64,000 nt of DNA from Chitinophaga sp. SYP-B3965 (GTDB taxonomy: Bacteria; Bacteroidota; Bacteroidia; Chitinophagales; Chitinophagaceae): assembly GCF_009647655.1 (NCBI RefSeq), contig NZ_WJFD01000007.1:186001-250000 (forward strand), given 5' to 3'. Made by a program: the position numbers and the translations under genes. This document shows, piece by piece, positions 51,643 through 61,223 of the stretch. Each line of letters opens with the position of its first letter. Within the stretch, counting starts at the first letter, position 1. The notes below the pieces were generated by a model, which had not been told where the DNA came from, searched no databases, and saw nothing but the letters and a program-made list of their open reading frames with translations.

Positions 51643-51959
51643 CACGCTGCCCTTCGGGCAGGCGTGGGGGATTTTTTATTTGAATGATGCCTATCTCCCG
51701 TTGGCATTTATTTCATCTGCACTGTGCCTGTCTGTTGGCGTTCGCTTCTTTCATTTGCACGCTGCCCTGCGGGCAGGCGTGGGTGTTTTTTTATTTGAAT
51801 GATGCCTATCTCCGTTGGCATTTATTTCATCTGCACTGTGCCTGTCTGTTGACGTTCGTTTGTTTCATTTGCACGCTGCCCTGCGGGCAGGCGTGGGTAT
51901 TTTTTATTTGAACGGTGCTTGTTTGCCGGCGTTTGCTTTTTTCATCTGCACGATGCCTA
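51643..51959. repeat. 115-bp tandem repeat with GC-rich hairpin in each unit
   Basis: Units begin at CACGCTGCC: 51643, 51758 and 51872, period 115 then 114 bp; a degenerate fourth CACGATGCC begins at 51949. Each unit holds an ACGCTGCCC/GGGCAGGCGT hairpin followed by a T-run, and the sequence between (TTTGAATGATGCCTATCTCC, TTGGCATTTATTTCATCTGC) is nearly identical. The interval separates the SPOR gene start from deoC. Hairpins plus T-runs read as terminators on the plus strand, opposite to both neighbours. No coding gene is supported here. Confidence 0.85.
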
Positions 51960-52619
51960 TTAGCCCGCATTCGCCTGTTTCATAATCTCTACACTCGCAC
52001 TTGCTCCAATCCGGGTGGCGCCGGCGGCTATTAGTTCCTGGGCAAAGGCAAAGGTACGAATCCCTCCGGAAGCCTTTATTTGAATATTAGCAGGTAAATG
52101 TTTACGCATTAATGCCACGGCTTCTACACTGGCTCCTTTTTCCGCATACCCGGTGGACGTTTTTACGAAGTCCACCCCGTGTTTTGCATATAATTCGCAA
52201 CATCTTATGATCTCTTCCTCCAATAATATGCCACTTTCAATAATCACCTTTATTACCCGCTGTTTATTCCGGATCAGGGGCATTACGGTGGCTATTTCTT
52301 TTTCCACGTAACCCCAGTCCCCATTGCGGATAGCCAGGATATTGGCTACCATGTCCAGCTCGTCTGCTTCATCAATAATAGATAGAACACTTTCTGCTAC
52401 TTTCGCTTCTATGGCAGAATAACCAAAGGGGAAACCTACTACGGTGGCCACTTTGGTGGTGGTATTACCTACAAATGTTTTAGCGAGTTTGACGAAGGGA
52501 GGAGGAATGCAAACAGCTGCAAAATCATACTCTACAGCTTCCATGCAGAGATGTTTGATATCCTCCAGAGTGGTGGTGGGCTTCAGTATTGTATGGTCTA
52601 TGTAGCGGTTTAATTTCAT
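51960..52619 (-). CDS. deoC: Deoxyribose-phosphate aldolase
   Basis: 219 residues, normal length. DeoC signature: IDHTILKPTTTLEDIKHLCM (N-terminus), TTKVATVVGFPFGYSAIEAK, the Schiff-base Lys region RVIKVIIESGILLEEE and FVKTSTGYAEKGASVE, and IKASGGIRTFAFAQELIAAG. It cleaves 2-deoxyribose-5-phosphate to acetaldehyde and glyceraldehyde-3-phosphate. Located 97 bp after secA and separated from it by a hairpin. Confidence 0.95.
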   Translation of the reverse strand: MKLNRYIDHTILKPTTTLEDIKHLCMEAVEYDFAAVCIPPPFVKLAKTFVGNTTTKVATVVGFPFGYSAIEAKVAESVLSIIDEADELDMVANILAIRNGDWGYVEKEIATVMPLIRNKQRVIKVIIESGILLEEEIIRCCELYAKHGVDFVKTSTGYAEKGASVEAVALMRKHLPANIQIKASGGIRTFAFAQELIAAGATRIGASASVEIMKQANAG

Positions 52620-52641
52620 AGCGGGTTTTTCTTAAAACATA

Positions 52642-52674
52642 ACGGAGTTACACAGATGACCTGGGTAACTCCGT
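52642..52674 (-). terminator. secA terminator
   Basis: ACGGAGTTAC and GTAACTCCGT are perfectly complementary, 42 bp after the secA stop, and a T-rich stretch follows on the minus strand. Confidence 0.75.
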
Positions 52675-52716
52675 ATGCAATTATTGAAATATCGTGCAAT
52701 TATTGCATGGTAAAAT

Positions 52717-55700
52717 TTAAGCGTCTTTACCGTGGCAGGCTTTGAACTTTTTACCACTGCCGCATGGACAAGGATCGTTACGGCCTACTTTTGGTCCAAC
52801 ACGTACTGGTTCAGGACGGTGTTGTTCTTCTACCGGCGCATATTCCTGTTCACGTTGCTGTGGTGCTCCGCCATTTTCAAACTCCTGATGTGAAGCACGC
52901 ATACGGCTCATATCGGTTTTTTGCTCATGGCCTTCTGTGATCTCATCTTCTCCCTGGCTGCCGGGGATACCAGCTTTGCAAAGGAACGCCACGATCTCTT
53001 TACTGTTTTCCGCACTCATTTGCTTGAACAACTGGAAGGCTTCAAACTTGTAGATCAGCAATGGATCCTTTTGTTCGTAAACGGCACTTTGTACAGATTG
53101 TTTCAGATCATCCATGGCGCGCAGGTGTTCTTTCCAGGCATCATCTATCAATGCGAGGGTGATACTGCGTTCCAGGGCTGCAACAGTTTCGCGGCCTTGT
53201 GTTTCCACTACTTTTTTCAGTGGCGCCAGCACGTTAATGCCTTTCTTGCCATCTGTAAATGGAATGGAGATATTTTCAATGTGCTGACCTTGTTCCTCGT
53301 AGATCTTTTTGATCACGGGGAGGGTGCCATGCATCACTTCTGTTGTTCTGCGGGTATAATTGTGGGTAGCTTCTCCGTAAAGTTTTTCTGCTATTTCCTG
53401 TACGTTTCCTTTGTTCAGTTCATCCTGTGTGATGGCAGTATCTACTGCAAAGTTCAGGATCACATCGAGCTTAAAGGTTTCGTAGTCGCCGGTTTCACGG
53501 TGTGTGGTTACCAAACCTTCTGCCACTTCGTAGAAAGCGTTATCGATATCGATGGACAGTCTTTCACCTAAGAGGGCGTGGTTACGTTTGGAATAGATAA
53601 CGGAACGTTGTTTGTTCATCACGTCATCATACTCCAGGAGGCGTTTACGGATACCGAAGTTATTTTCCTCTACTTTCTTCTGAGCTCTTTCAATGGAACG
53701 GGTGATCATGCTGTGCTGGATCACTTCTCCTTCTTTATATCCCATCCTGTCCATCAGTGAAGCAATGCGGTCTGAACCGAACATGCGCATCAGGTCATCT
53801 TCCAGTGATACAAAGAACTGAGAGGTACCGGGATCTCCCTGACGTCCTGCACGACCACGCAACTGGCGATCCACACGACGGCTTTCGTGACGTTCTGTAC
53901 CAATGATGGCCAAACCGCCGGCTTCTTTTACACCAGGCCCGAGTTTAATGTCCGTACCACGACCAGCCATGTTGGTGGCGATGGTTACAGCAGCAGGCAA
54001 ACCAGCTTCTGCAACGATCTGTGCTTCACGGGCATGTTGTTTGGCGTTCAATACATTGTGAGGGATCTTTTCGAAAGCGAGCATTTTGCCGAGTAACTCA
54101 GATACTTCCACGGAGGTAGTACCCACCAGTACAGGGCGTCCTGCTTTTTGCAAACCTTTGATCTCTTCTATTACTGCTTTGTATTTATCTCTTTTGGTTT
54201 TGTACACCAGGTCTTCCGCATCTTTACGTGTGATGGGGAGGTTGGTAGGGATGGTGATCACATCCAGTTTGTAGATCTCCCAGAACTCACCGGCTTCTGT
54301 GGTTGCTGTACCGGTCATACCGGCCAGCTTGTGATACATCCGGAAGTAGTTTTGCAGGGTGATGGTGGCAAAGGTTTGTGTAGCGGCTTCTACCTTTACA
54401 TTTTCCTTTGCTTCAATCGCCTGGTGTAAACCATCTGAGTAACGGCGGCCATCCAGGATACGACCTGTCTGCTCATCTACGATCTTCACTTTTCCGTCCA
54501 TTACCACATACTCTACGTCTTTATCAAATAAAGTGTAGGCTTTCAGTAATTGTTGTACGGAGTGGATACGTTCAGATTTAATGGCGAAGTCCTGCAACAG
54601 CTGGTCTTTCCTTTGCAGTCTTTCTTCTGCGGTGAGGTCCAGTTTTTCCAGTTCTGCTATTTCAGAACCCACATCGGGCATGAGGAAGAAGTTTGGATCT
54701 TCTCCGGCGCCGGTGATGAGGGCAATACCTTTTTCTGTGAGGTCTACGCTGTTGTTCTTTTCTTCGATGTGGAAGTAAAGACCTTCGTCAACTTTCGGCA
54801 TTTCCCTTTGCTGATCCGCGATGTAATAGTTCTCTGCTTTTTGTTGCAGCACTTTCACGCCGGGTTCGCTCAAATATTTAATAGTAGCGCTGTTCTTTGG
54901 AAGACCACGCCATGCACGCATCAGGGCAAGACCACCAGTTTTGGGATCATCTTTACCTTCTGCTATTAATTTCTTTGCTTCTAAGAGGTAAGCATTCACC
55001 ACTTTCCTTTGCTCTTCCACCAAACGCTGGATGCGTGGTTTCAGTGCGTGGAATTCCTGTTCGTCACCACGGGGGATAGGACCGGAAATGATGAGCGGGG
55101 TCCGTGCATCATCGATCAATACGCTATCCACCTCATCCACCATAGCATAATGGTGTTTGCGTTGCACCATTTCTTCAGGGCTGTGCACCATGTTATCACG
55201 GAGGTAGTCAAAACCGAATTCGTTATTGGTACCATAGGTGATATCTGCCTGATAGGCTAAACGGCGTTCTGCAGAGTGAGGCTGGTGTTTATCGATACAA
55301 TCAACAGTAATACCGAGGAATTCAAAGAGGGGGCCATTCCATTCAGAGTCACGACGGGCGAGGTAATCATTCACGGTTACGATGTGAACACCTTCACCAG
55401 CCAGTGCATTCAGGTAAGCGGGGAGGGTAGAAACAAGGGTTTTACCTTCACCTGTGGCCATTTCAGCAATTTTGCCGGAATGGAGCACACCACCACCTAT
55501 CAGCTGTACATCATAGTGTACCATGTTCCAGGTCACTTCTGTACCACCGGCGATCCAGGAATTCTTCCAGGTCACTTTGTCACCTTCAATGGTCACATAA
55601 TCCTTTTTAACCGCTAACTGGCGGTCCAGGTCTGTGGCTTTGGCAGTGATGGTACCATTTTCCTTGAGGCGGCGGGCGGCGTCTTTTACAACGGCAAAAG

Positions 55701-56028
55701 CTTCGGGGAGGATCTCTTTCAGGACCTCTTCGATCTTTTTGTCGCGTTCTTTGATCAGTTTATCTATTTCACCATAGGTGATATCTTTCGTATTTACGTC
55801 CTCATCATTTTCAGCGGAAGCTTTCTTGGCTGCAATCTCTTTGTCCGTTTCAGCCAGATGAGCTTTAATACGGGCGCGGAAATCCTGCGTTTTGGCACGC
55901 AGTTCATCAATGGTAAGGTGAGAAAGTCTTTCGTACTCATCGCTGATCTGCTTCACTACGGGTAGGATCAGTTTGATGTCTCTATCAGACTTGTTTCCAC
56001 CAAAAAGCTTTGTTAAAAAACCTAGCAT
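52717..56028 (-). CDS. secA: Preprotein translocase ATPase SecA
   Basis: 1103 residues, longer than the E. coli protein, as in other Bacteroidota. Walker A ATGEGKTLVSTLPAYL near 190, Walker B-like VDEVDSVLIDDART, helicase motif GTATTEAGEFWEIY, ATNMAGRGTDIKLGPGVKE and RQLRGRAGRQGDPGTSQF in the second motor domain. The C-terminal SEC-C zinc motif (CPCGSGKKFKACHG) ends the protein. It drives Sec export. Monocistronic. Confidence 0.97.
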   Translation of the reverse strand: MLGFLTKLFGGNKSDRDIKLILPVVKQISDEYERLSHLTIDELRAKTQDFRARIKAHLAETDKEIAAKKASAENDEDVNTKDITYGEIDKLIKERDKKIEEVLKEILPEAFAVVKDAARRLKENGTITAKATDLDRQLAVKKDYVTIEGDKVTWKNSWIAGGTEVTWNMVHYDVQLIGGGVLHSGKIAEMATGEGKTLVSTLPAYLNALAGEGVHIVTVNDYLARRDSEWNGPLFEFLGITVDCIDKHQPHSAERRLAYQADITYGTNNEFGFDYLRDNMVHSPEEMVQRKHHYAMVDEVDSVLIDDARTPLIISGPIPRGDEQEFHALKPRIQRLVEEQRKVVNAYLLEAKKLIAEGKDDPKTGGLALMRAWRGLPKNSATIKYLSEPGVKVLQQKAENYYIADQQREMPKVDEGLYFHIEEKNNSVDLTEKGIALITGAGEDPNFFLMPDVGSEIAELEKLDLTAEERLQRKDQLLQDFAIKSERIHSVQQLLKAYTLFDKDVEYVVMDGKVKIVDEQTGRILDGRRYSDGLHQAIEAKENVKVEAATQTFATITLQNYFRMYHKLAGMTGTATTEAGEFWEIYKLDVITIPTNLPITRKDAEDLVYKTKRDKYKAVIEEIKGLQKAGRPVLVGTTSVEVSELLGKMLAFEKIPHNVLNAKQHAREAQIVAEAGLPAAVTIATNMAGRGTDIKLGPGVKEAGGLAIIGTERHESRRVDRQLRGRAGRQGDPGTSQFFVSLEDDLMRMFGSDRIASLMDRMGYKEGEVIQHSMITRSIERAQKKVEENNFGIRKRLLEYDDVMNKQRSVIYSKRNHALLGERLSIDIDNAFYEVAEGLVTTHRETGDYETFKLDVILNFAVDTAITQDELNKGNVQEIAEKLYGEATHNYTRRTTEVMHGTLPVIKKIYEEQGQHIENISIPFTDGKKGINVLAPLKKVVETQGRETVAALERSITLALIDDAWKEHLRAMDDLKQSVQSAVYEQKDPLLIYKFEAFQLFKQMSAENSKEIVAFLCKAGIPGSQGEDEITEGHEQKTDMSRMRASHQEFENGGAPQQREQEYAPVEEQHRPEPVRVGPKVGRNDPCPCGSGKKFKACHGKDA

Positions 56029-56372
56029 GTTAAAATTTTCGATTTCTTATAATAAAATGTAACCCCTGTGCAGGCAGAATATAGACAAATATTACGCCCA
56101 GACAGCTGATTGTGCCAAGGTGGCAGTAACAGTTGTCCCCTTTTCCAGAGGCTCGTAAAATTAGGAATTTTTGGGGGAAAACCTCGAAAAATGAGGTAGG
56201 GATGCGGTTTAATAGCAGTTCACCCAAAAAAATAACAAAGGAGGTACCATGCTAAATTGATGGAATGTTTAGCTAACGGGCTGTTTCCATCATAAAAAGA
56301 TTTAAATATGTAAATACTTTTTATAAATTTAAACGTTTTAATTGAGCCATTGAATTTTCACAAATCACGTCT
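56029..56372. promoter_or_regulatory. Divergent promoter region between secA and the MFS gene
   Basis: No gene recognised. It contains a perfect Shine-Dalgarno-like AAAGGAGGT (56237-56245) 3 nt before an ATG that reads only M-L-N-stop (56249-56260), and a hairpin GATGGAAT/GTTTCCATC (about 56259-56294). An AT-rich stretch with ATAAAAAG/CTTTTTAT dyad (56294-56332) precedes the MFS start, and probably carries its promoter. Confidence 0.35.
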
Positions 56373-57608
56373 ATGAAGCAAATACAGCCTAAAAAGCTTT
56401 TTTACACCAGTTGTCTTTCATTAATTGTTACAGCCATGACCTTTGCTATCCGTGCAGAGATCATGCCTGCGTGGGGCAAGGATTTTGTTTTATCGAACGA
56501 GCAAATCGGGCTGATTGCTGGTACCGCTTTCTGGGGATTCACCCTGGCGCAGATCATTGGCGGGCCCTTGATCGACGTACTGGGCATGAAAAAGATCCTG
56601 TACATCGCTTTCTTTGGACATATTGCCGGTGTGATCTTAACCATTACTTCCGTTACTTTCTGGCCTTTATTCCTGGGTACCTTATTAATAGGTATTGCAA
56701 ATGGTAGTGTGGAAGCGGCTTGTAACCCATTGGTGGCCACTATTTATTCTACACAGAAAACAAAAATGCTGAACCGGTTCCACATGTGGTTCCCCGGTGG
56801 TATTGTGATCGGCGGGCTGATCGGTTTTGCCATGATGGAGCAATTACATCTTCCATGGCAGTGGCTGATGGGGGTGCTGATCGTACCTACTGTTATTTAT
56901 GGTGCTTTATTCTTTACCATGGAGTTCCCGAAAACAGAAAGAGCTGCTTCCGGCGTATCTTATGGAGATATGCTGAAAGCCTGTATAGGCCCTTTATTTA
57001 TTTTCATGGTGCTTTGCATGATGCTCACGGCTGCCTCAGAATTAGGTACCGGCCAGTGGATCAATGCATTATTAGGCCAGGTGGGTGTTCCGGCTATCCT
57101 GTTGCTGGTATTTATTAATGGTATCATGGCACTGGGCCGTCTTTTTGCGGGTCCGGTTGTACATAGATTAAATCCTGCAGGCATGCTGGTACTTTCTGCC
57201 ATTTTTGCAACGGTTGGTTTATTCTGGCTGAGCCATGCCAGCGGGTATGTAACTTTTGCTGCAGCATTTGTATTTGCTATCGGGGTTTGTTATTTCTGGC
57301 CTACCATGCTGGGTTTTGTATCTGAATACATTCCTAAAACGGGTGCCATCGGATTAAATATTATGGGCGGTGCCGGTATGTTGTCTGTTGCTATTATCTT
57401 GCCTTTTATGGGCGGATGGTATGACAATAACAAAGCCAAAGCCCTGCAGGCGGGAGCAGATGCGGCAGCCGCCGAATTACAGGCTGGCCGTGATACCCTT
57501 ACTACGGTAATGATCATGCCTGTTATCCTGATCGTGGCTTTCGGTGCTTTATATTTCAGCTTCCGTAACAAAGCCAAAGTAGAACTGACACAAACACAAC
57601 CAGCGTAA
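56373..57608 (+). CDS. MFS sugar transporter-like protein
   Basis: 411 residues with 12 predicted spans. Signature: FAIRAEIMPAWGKDFVLSNE, FTLAQIIGGPLIDVLGMKKI (the loop-2 D-x-G-R/K region), and LFTMEFPKTER at the central loop. Two six-span halves are joined by a cytosolic loop near 190-205. As first gene of the glycoside cluster it probably imports the substrate or oxidised product. Exact sugar unknown. Confidence 0.87.
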   Translation: MKQIQPKKLFYTSCLSLIVTAMTFAIRAEIMPAWGKDFVLSNEQIGLIAGTAFWGFTLAQIIGGPLIDVLGMKKILYIAFFGHIAGVILTITSVTFWPLFLGTLLIGIANGSVEAACNPLVATIYSTQKTKMLNRFHMWFPGGIVIGGLIGFAMMEQLHLPWQWLMGVLIVPTVIYGALFFTMEFPKTERAASGVSYGDMLKACIGPLFIFMVLCMMLTAASELGTGQWINALLGQVGVPAILLLVFINGIMALGRLFAGPVVHRLNPAGMLVLSAIFATVGLFWLSHASGYVTFAAAFVFAIGVCYFWPTMLGFVSEYIPKTGAIGLNIMGGAGMLSVAIILPFMGGWYDNNKAKALQAGADAAAAELQAGRDTLTTVMIMPVILIVAFGALYFSFRNKAKVELTQTQPA

Positions 57609-57638
57609 AACTATTTATAAAAGCATATTGTATATATA

Positions 57639-58802
57639 ATGAACAGGAAACTTAGAATGGGCATGATCGGAGGCGGAAAAGACGCCTTCATCGGAGCCAT
57701 CCACCGCCTCGCGGCTAATATGGACGGATTGATTGAACTGAAAGCAGGTGCTTTGAGCATTAACCCGGAGATAGCACAGGATTCAGGACGTTCCCTCTTC
57801 CTTGACGAAGACCGCATCTACACAGATTTTAAAACGATGTTAGAGAAAGAAGCTGCCATGCCTGCTGATAAAAGGCTGGATTTCATCACCATCGTGACTC
57901 CCAACTTTGCACACTTTGAACCAGCCATGATGGCATTGGACAAAGGTTTTCACGTAGTGGTGGAGAAACCCATCACCTTTACGCTGGATGAAGCAAAACA
58001 ACTGAAAGCCAAAGTGGAAGCAACCGGCCAAACGCTGTTGCTCACACATACTTATACTGGTTACCCTATGGTAAAACAGGCAAAAGCCATGGTAAAAAAT
58101 GGTGCGCTGGGTAAGATCCGTAAAGTATGGGTGGAATATCCCCAGGGCTGGCTGAGCAAACTCAGTGAGCGGGAAGGTAATGCACAGGCGGCCTGGCGTA
58201 CAGATCCCAAACGTTCCGGTAAAAGCGGATGTTTCGGAGATATTGGTACCCATGCAGCTAATCTGGCAGAATACATTTCCGGCCAAAAAATCGATAAATT
58301 GTGTGCCGATCTCAATATCATGGTGGAAGGCCGCATGCTGGATGACGATGGAGCCGTATTACTTCGTTTTGATGGAGGAGCAGCTGGTGTGCTAATGGCT
58401 TCGCAAGTAGCAGCTGGTGAAGAGAATGCATTGAAGATCCGTGTGTATGGAGAAAAGGGTGGTCTGGAATGGGCGCAGCATGAACCGAATACCTTGCTGG
58501 TGAAATGGCTGGATAAACCTACAGAGATCTATCGCGCAGGAGCTGGTAATCCTCATCTGGACAGCTTTGCCACACATAATTGCCGTACGCCGGGTGGACA
58601 TCCGGAAGGATACCTGGAAGCATTCGGTAACCTCTATCGCAACTTTGCTTTAACGTTGCAGGCTAAGATAGATGGTGTGCCGCCAACAATGGGAGCATTG
58701 GATTTCCCGGGTGTGGATGATGGTATCCGTGGGATGGCATTTATTGATATGGTGGTGAAATCATCTGCGAGTGCGGAGAAATGGACGAAGTTCGAAATTT
58801 AG
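57639..58802 (+). CDS. Gfo/Idh/MocA family oxidoreductase
   Basis: 387 residues. N-terminal Rossmann domain: LRMGMIGGGKDAFIGAIHRL (GxGGxxx), DFITIVTPNFAHFEPAMMAL, and EKPITFTLDEAKQLKAKVEA with the catalytic E-K-P lysine. C-terminal domain includes DIGTHAANLAEYISGQKID. NAD(P)-dependent sugar or inositol dehydrogenase. It is the best candidate for oxidation of the sugar ring at C3 in this cluster, though the position of attack is inferred. Confidence 0.9.
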   Translation: MNRKLRMGMIGGGKDAFIGAIHRLAANMDGLIELKAGALSINPEIAQDSGRSLFLDEDRIYTDFKTMLEKEAAMPADKRLDFITIVTPNFAHFEPAMMALDKGFHVVVEKPITFTLDEAKQLKAKVEATGQTLLLTHTYTGYPMVKQAKAMVKNGALGKIRKVWVEYPQGWLSKLSEREGNAQAAWRTDPKRSGKSGCFGDIGTHAANLAEYISGQKIDKLCADLNIMVEGRMLDDDGAVLLRFDGGAAGVLMASQVAAGEENALKIRVYGEKGGLEWAQHEPNTLLVKWLDKPTEIYRAGAGNPHLDSFATHNCRTPGGHPEGYLEAFGNLYRNFALTLQAKIDGVPPTMGALDFPGVDDGIRGMAFIDMVVKSSASAEKWTKFEI

Positions 58803-58949
58803 TGGTGTAGGAGAGGTCAGGTCAATTTTGTGGGCGGGAGTTGTGAAGAGATGAATTGAGTAAGATCATATTCCCATCCGGCGAGGATCAGTTTTGTATC
58901 CCGGATAAAAAGTGAACTTGAATTTTTTAAATCAGATAAGGAAGAGATT

Positions 58950-60002
58950 ATGAGAACGATCAAAGGGCCAGGGATCTTCCTGGCGCAGTTCCTGGATGAT
59001 AAAGCGCCCTTCAATACATTGGAGAGCATCTGTAAATGGTCTGCCGGCCTTGGTTTTAAAGGTGTGCAGATCCCAACATGGGATGCCCGTGTAATTGATC
59101 TGCAAAAAGCGGCAGAAAGCAAAACGTATGCAGATGAAATAAAAGGCATCGTACAGGCAGCCGGTATGGAGATCACGGAATTGTCCACACACCTGCAAGG
59201 TCAGCTGGTGGCGGTACATCCTGCTTACAATGAGTTGTTCGACGGTTTTGCTCCGGAGGCTTTAAGGGGTAATCCCAAAGCGCGTACGGAATGGGCGGTG
59301 AATCAATTAAAATATGCTGCAAAAGCCAGTCGTAATTTAGGGCTGGATGCACATGCTACTTTCAGTGGTGCTTTGCTGTGGCATACTGTTTACCCCTGGC
59401 CACAACGCCCTGCAGGCTTAGTGGAAACAGGATTTAAGGAACTGGCCAACCGCTGGTTACCTATTCTGAATGAAATGGATGCGAACGGAGTAGACCTCTG
59501 TTATGAAGTGCATCCGGGAGAAGATCTCCATGATGGCGCCAGCTATGAACAATTCCTGGCAGCTACCGGCAACCATCAGCGTGCTTGCCTGTTATATGAT
59601 CCAAGCCATTTTGTACTGCAATGCCTCGACTATCTTTCTTACATAGATATCTACCACGAGAAAATAAAAATGTTCCATGTGAAGGATGCGGAATTTAACC
59701 CCACCGGCCGTTCCGGCGTTTACGGAGGTTACCAGGGTTGGATAGACCGCCCGGGCAGATTCCGTTCCCTGGGAGATGGACAGGTAGATTTCAAGGCAGT
59801 GTTCAGTAAACTGACACAATACAATTATTCAGGATGGGCTGTGATGGAATGGGAGTGTTGCATGAAACATCCGGAAGATGGTGCCCGTGAAGGAGCGCCA
59901 TTTATCAAGGATCACATCATCCGCGTAACGGAAAAAGCATTTGATGATTTTGCCGGAAGGGGAGCAGACGAAAACCTGAATAAAAGAGTATTGGGTCTTT
60001 AA
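58950..60002 (+). CDS. TIM-barrel sugar phosphate isomerase/epimerase family protein
   Basis: 350 residues of AP endonuclease-2/xylose-isomerase-like fold. Conserved metal-site segments: YEVHPGEDLHDGASYEQFLA, LLYDPSHFVLQCLDYLSYID, KMFHVKDAEFNPTGRSGVYG, and WAVMEWECCMKHPEDGAREG. Metal-binding E, D, H, E residues can be placed in them. It probably handles a keto-sugar. The 147-bp gap before it holds no gene. Confidence 0.88.
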   Translation: MRTIKGPGIFLAQFLDDKAPFNTLESICKWSAGLGFKGVQIPTWDARVIDLQKAAESKTYADEIKGIVQAAGMEITELSTHLQGQLVAVHPAYNELFDGFAPEALRGNPKARTEWAVNQLKYAAKASRNLGLDAHATFSGALLWHTVYPWPQRPAGLVETGFKELANRWLPILNEMDANGVDLCYEVHPGEDLHDGASYEQFLAATGNHQRACLLYDPSHFVLQCLDYLSYIDIYHEKIKMFHVKDAEFNPTGRSGVYGGYQGWIDRPGRFRSLGDGQVDFKAVFSKLTQYNYSGWAVMEWECCMKHPEDGAREGAPFIKDHIIRVTEKAFDDFAGRGADENLNKRVLGL

Positions 60003-60052
60003 AAATAAAGTGCGCTAAAACGATTTTCTAAATAACATAAACAAGCAAAAAG

Positions 60053-60460
60053 ATGAAAAAACTTATATGGGCGCCGGCAATGATCTGCGCAGTGATGGTA
60101 GCGCTGACTGCATGTGGTGGTGGCGAAGAAAAAAAGGCAGAAGAGAAAAAAGCTGAAACAGAAACACCTGCTCCTGCTGCTGATAATTCCATGGTAGTAA
60201 GTGTTGCCGGGAAAGGAAAAGAATTGATTGCTGGTCAGGATTGCGCTACCTGCCATAAAGAAACCGAAAAAGTGATCGGGCCTTCTTTCAAAGAAATAGC
60301 TGCAAAATACCCTGCCACGGATGCAAACATTACTACTTTGGCAGACAAAATAATCAAAGGTGGTTCCGGTAACTGGGGCGAAATTCCAATGGCTCCGCAC
60401 GCCGGCGTTCCTAAAGAAGATGCGGTGGAAATGGTGAAGTACATCCTTTCCGTTAAATAA
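60053..60460 (+). CDS. Small c-type cytochrome lipoprotein
   Basis: 135 residues. Lipobox LTACGGGEEKKAEEKKAETE: a Lys/Glu-rich linker follows Cys 20. Haem motif CATCH near 64-68 (AGQDCATCHKETEKVIGPSF) and distal Met in GEIPMAPHAG near 113-118. It belongs to the class I cytochrome c type often attached to periplasmic sugar dehydrogenases. Its place between the isomerase and DUF1080 genes suggests it takes electrons from a dehydrogenase in the cluster. Confidence 0.9.
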   Translation: MKKLIWAPAMICAVMVALTACGGGEEKKAEEKKAETETPAPAADNSMVVSVAGKGKELIAGQDCATCHKETEKVIGPSFKEIAAKYPATDANITTLADKIIKGGSGNWGEIPMAPHAGVPKEDAVEMVKYILSVK

Positions 60461-60497
60461 CCAGTTTACAAAAGACATTTTAAAATCCATTTCGTTT

Positions 60498-61220
60498 ATG
60501 AAACGTATTATCTCTTCCACATTATTATTAGGTGTGCTGGCGGCTTCAGCAACCACCTTTGCACAAAGCACACCTTCACTGAGCAAAAAAGAAAAGAAAG
60601 ACGGTTGGGTATTGCTGTTTGACGGCAAAACCACTGAAGGCTGGAAAGGCTTCAAACAAGCTGGCGTTCCTGGTTCCTGGAAAATTGAGGACGGTGCCCT
60701 CTTCCTGGATACAGATGCTAAAAAAGCAGGCGCTACGAGTGGTGACCTGATCACTGTTGACGAGTACGAAAATTATGAACTGCAAATCGACTGGAAGATC
60801 TCTGAAGGTGGTAACAGCGGTATCATCTTTGGTGTAAAGGATGAAGCTAAATATGGCGCTACTTATTCTACCGGTCCTGAAATGCAGGTACTGGATGATG
60901 ATAAACATTCCGATGGTAAGATCCACAAACACAATTCAGGTGATCTGTATGACCTGATTGCTGCACCAGCCCGTTACACTAAACCAGTAGGTCAGTGGAA
61001 TACCGCCAAGATCATCAAAAAAGACGGTAAACTCACCCTGATCCTGAACGGTAAAGTAACTGCTGAAACTACTATGGGTACTGAAGAGTGGAAGAAACTG
61101 ATCGCTGGCAGCAAGTTCAAAACCTGGGATGGTTTTGGTGCTTTCTCCAAAGGTCACATTGCTTTGCAAGACCATGGTAACAAGGTTTGGTACAAGAACA
61201 TCAAGCTCCGCCAACTTTAA
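60498..61220 (+). CDS. DUF1080 protein (3-keto-disaccharide hydrolase family)
   Basis: 240 residues. Signal peptide MKRIISSTLLLGVLAASATT. The DUF1080 concanavalin-like domain: DGWVLLFDGKTTEGWKGFKQ, EDGALFLDTD, YELQIDWKISEGGNSGIIFG, EMQVLDDDKHSDGKIHKHNS, WNTAKIIKKDGKLTLILNG. I recall this family as hydrolases of 3-keto-glycosides in Bacteroidota. It would cleave the oxidised sugar in the periplasm. Ends 3 bp before ThuA. Confidence 0.9.
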   Translation: MKRIISSTLLLGVLAASATTFAQSTPSLSKKEKKDGWVLLFDGKTTEGWKGFKQAGVPGSWKIEDGALFLDTDAKKAGATSGDLITVDEYENYELQIDWKISEGGNSGIIFGVKDEAKYGATYSTGPEMQVLDDDKHSDGKIHKHNSGDLYDLIAAPARYTKPVGQWNTAKIIKKDGKLTLILNGKVTAETTMGTEEWKKLIAGSKFKTWDGFGAFSKGHIALQDHGNKVWYKNIKLRQL

Positions 61221-61223
61221 TAT

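Noticed and set aside
51684..51911. Plus-strand 75-codon frame across the tandem repeats
   Set aside because: Its sequence is an internal repeat product of the 115-bp unit, not a protein-like composition.
56030..56227. Minus-strand 65-codon frame between the MFS gene and secA
   Set aside because: TTG start and no conserved motif; it lies in the secA promoter region.
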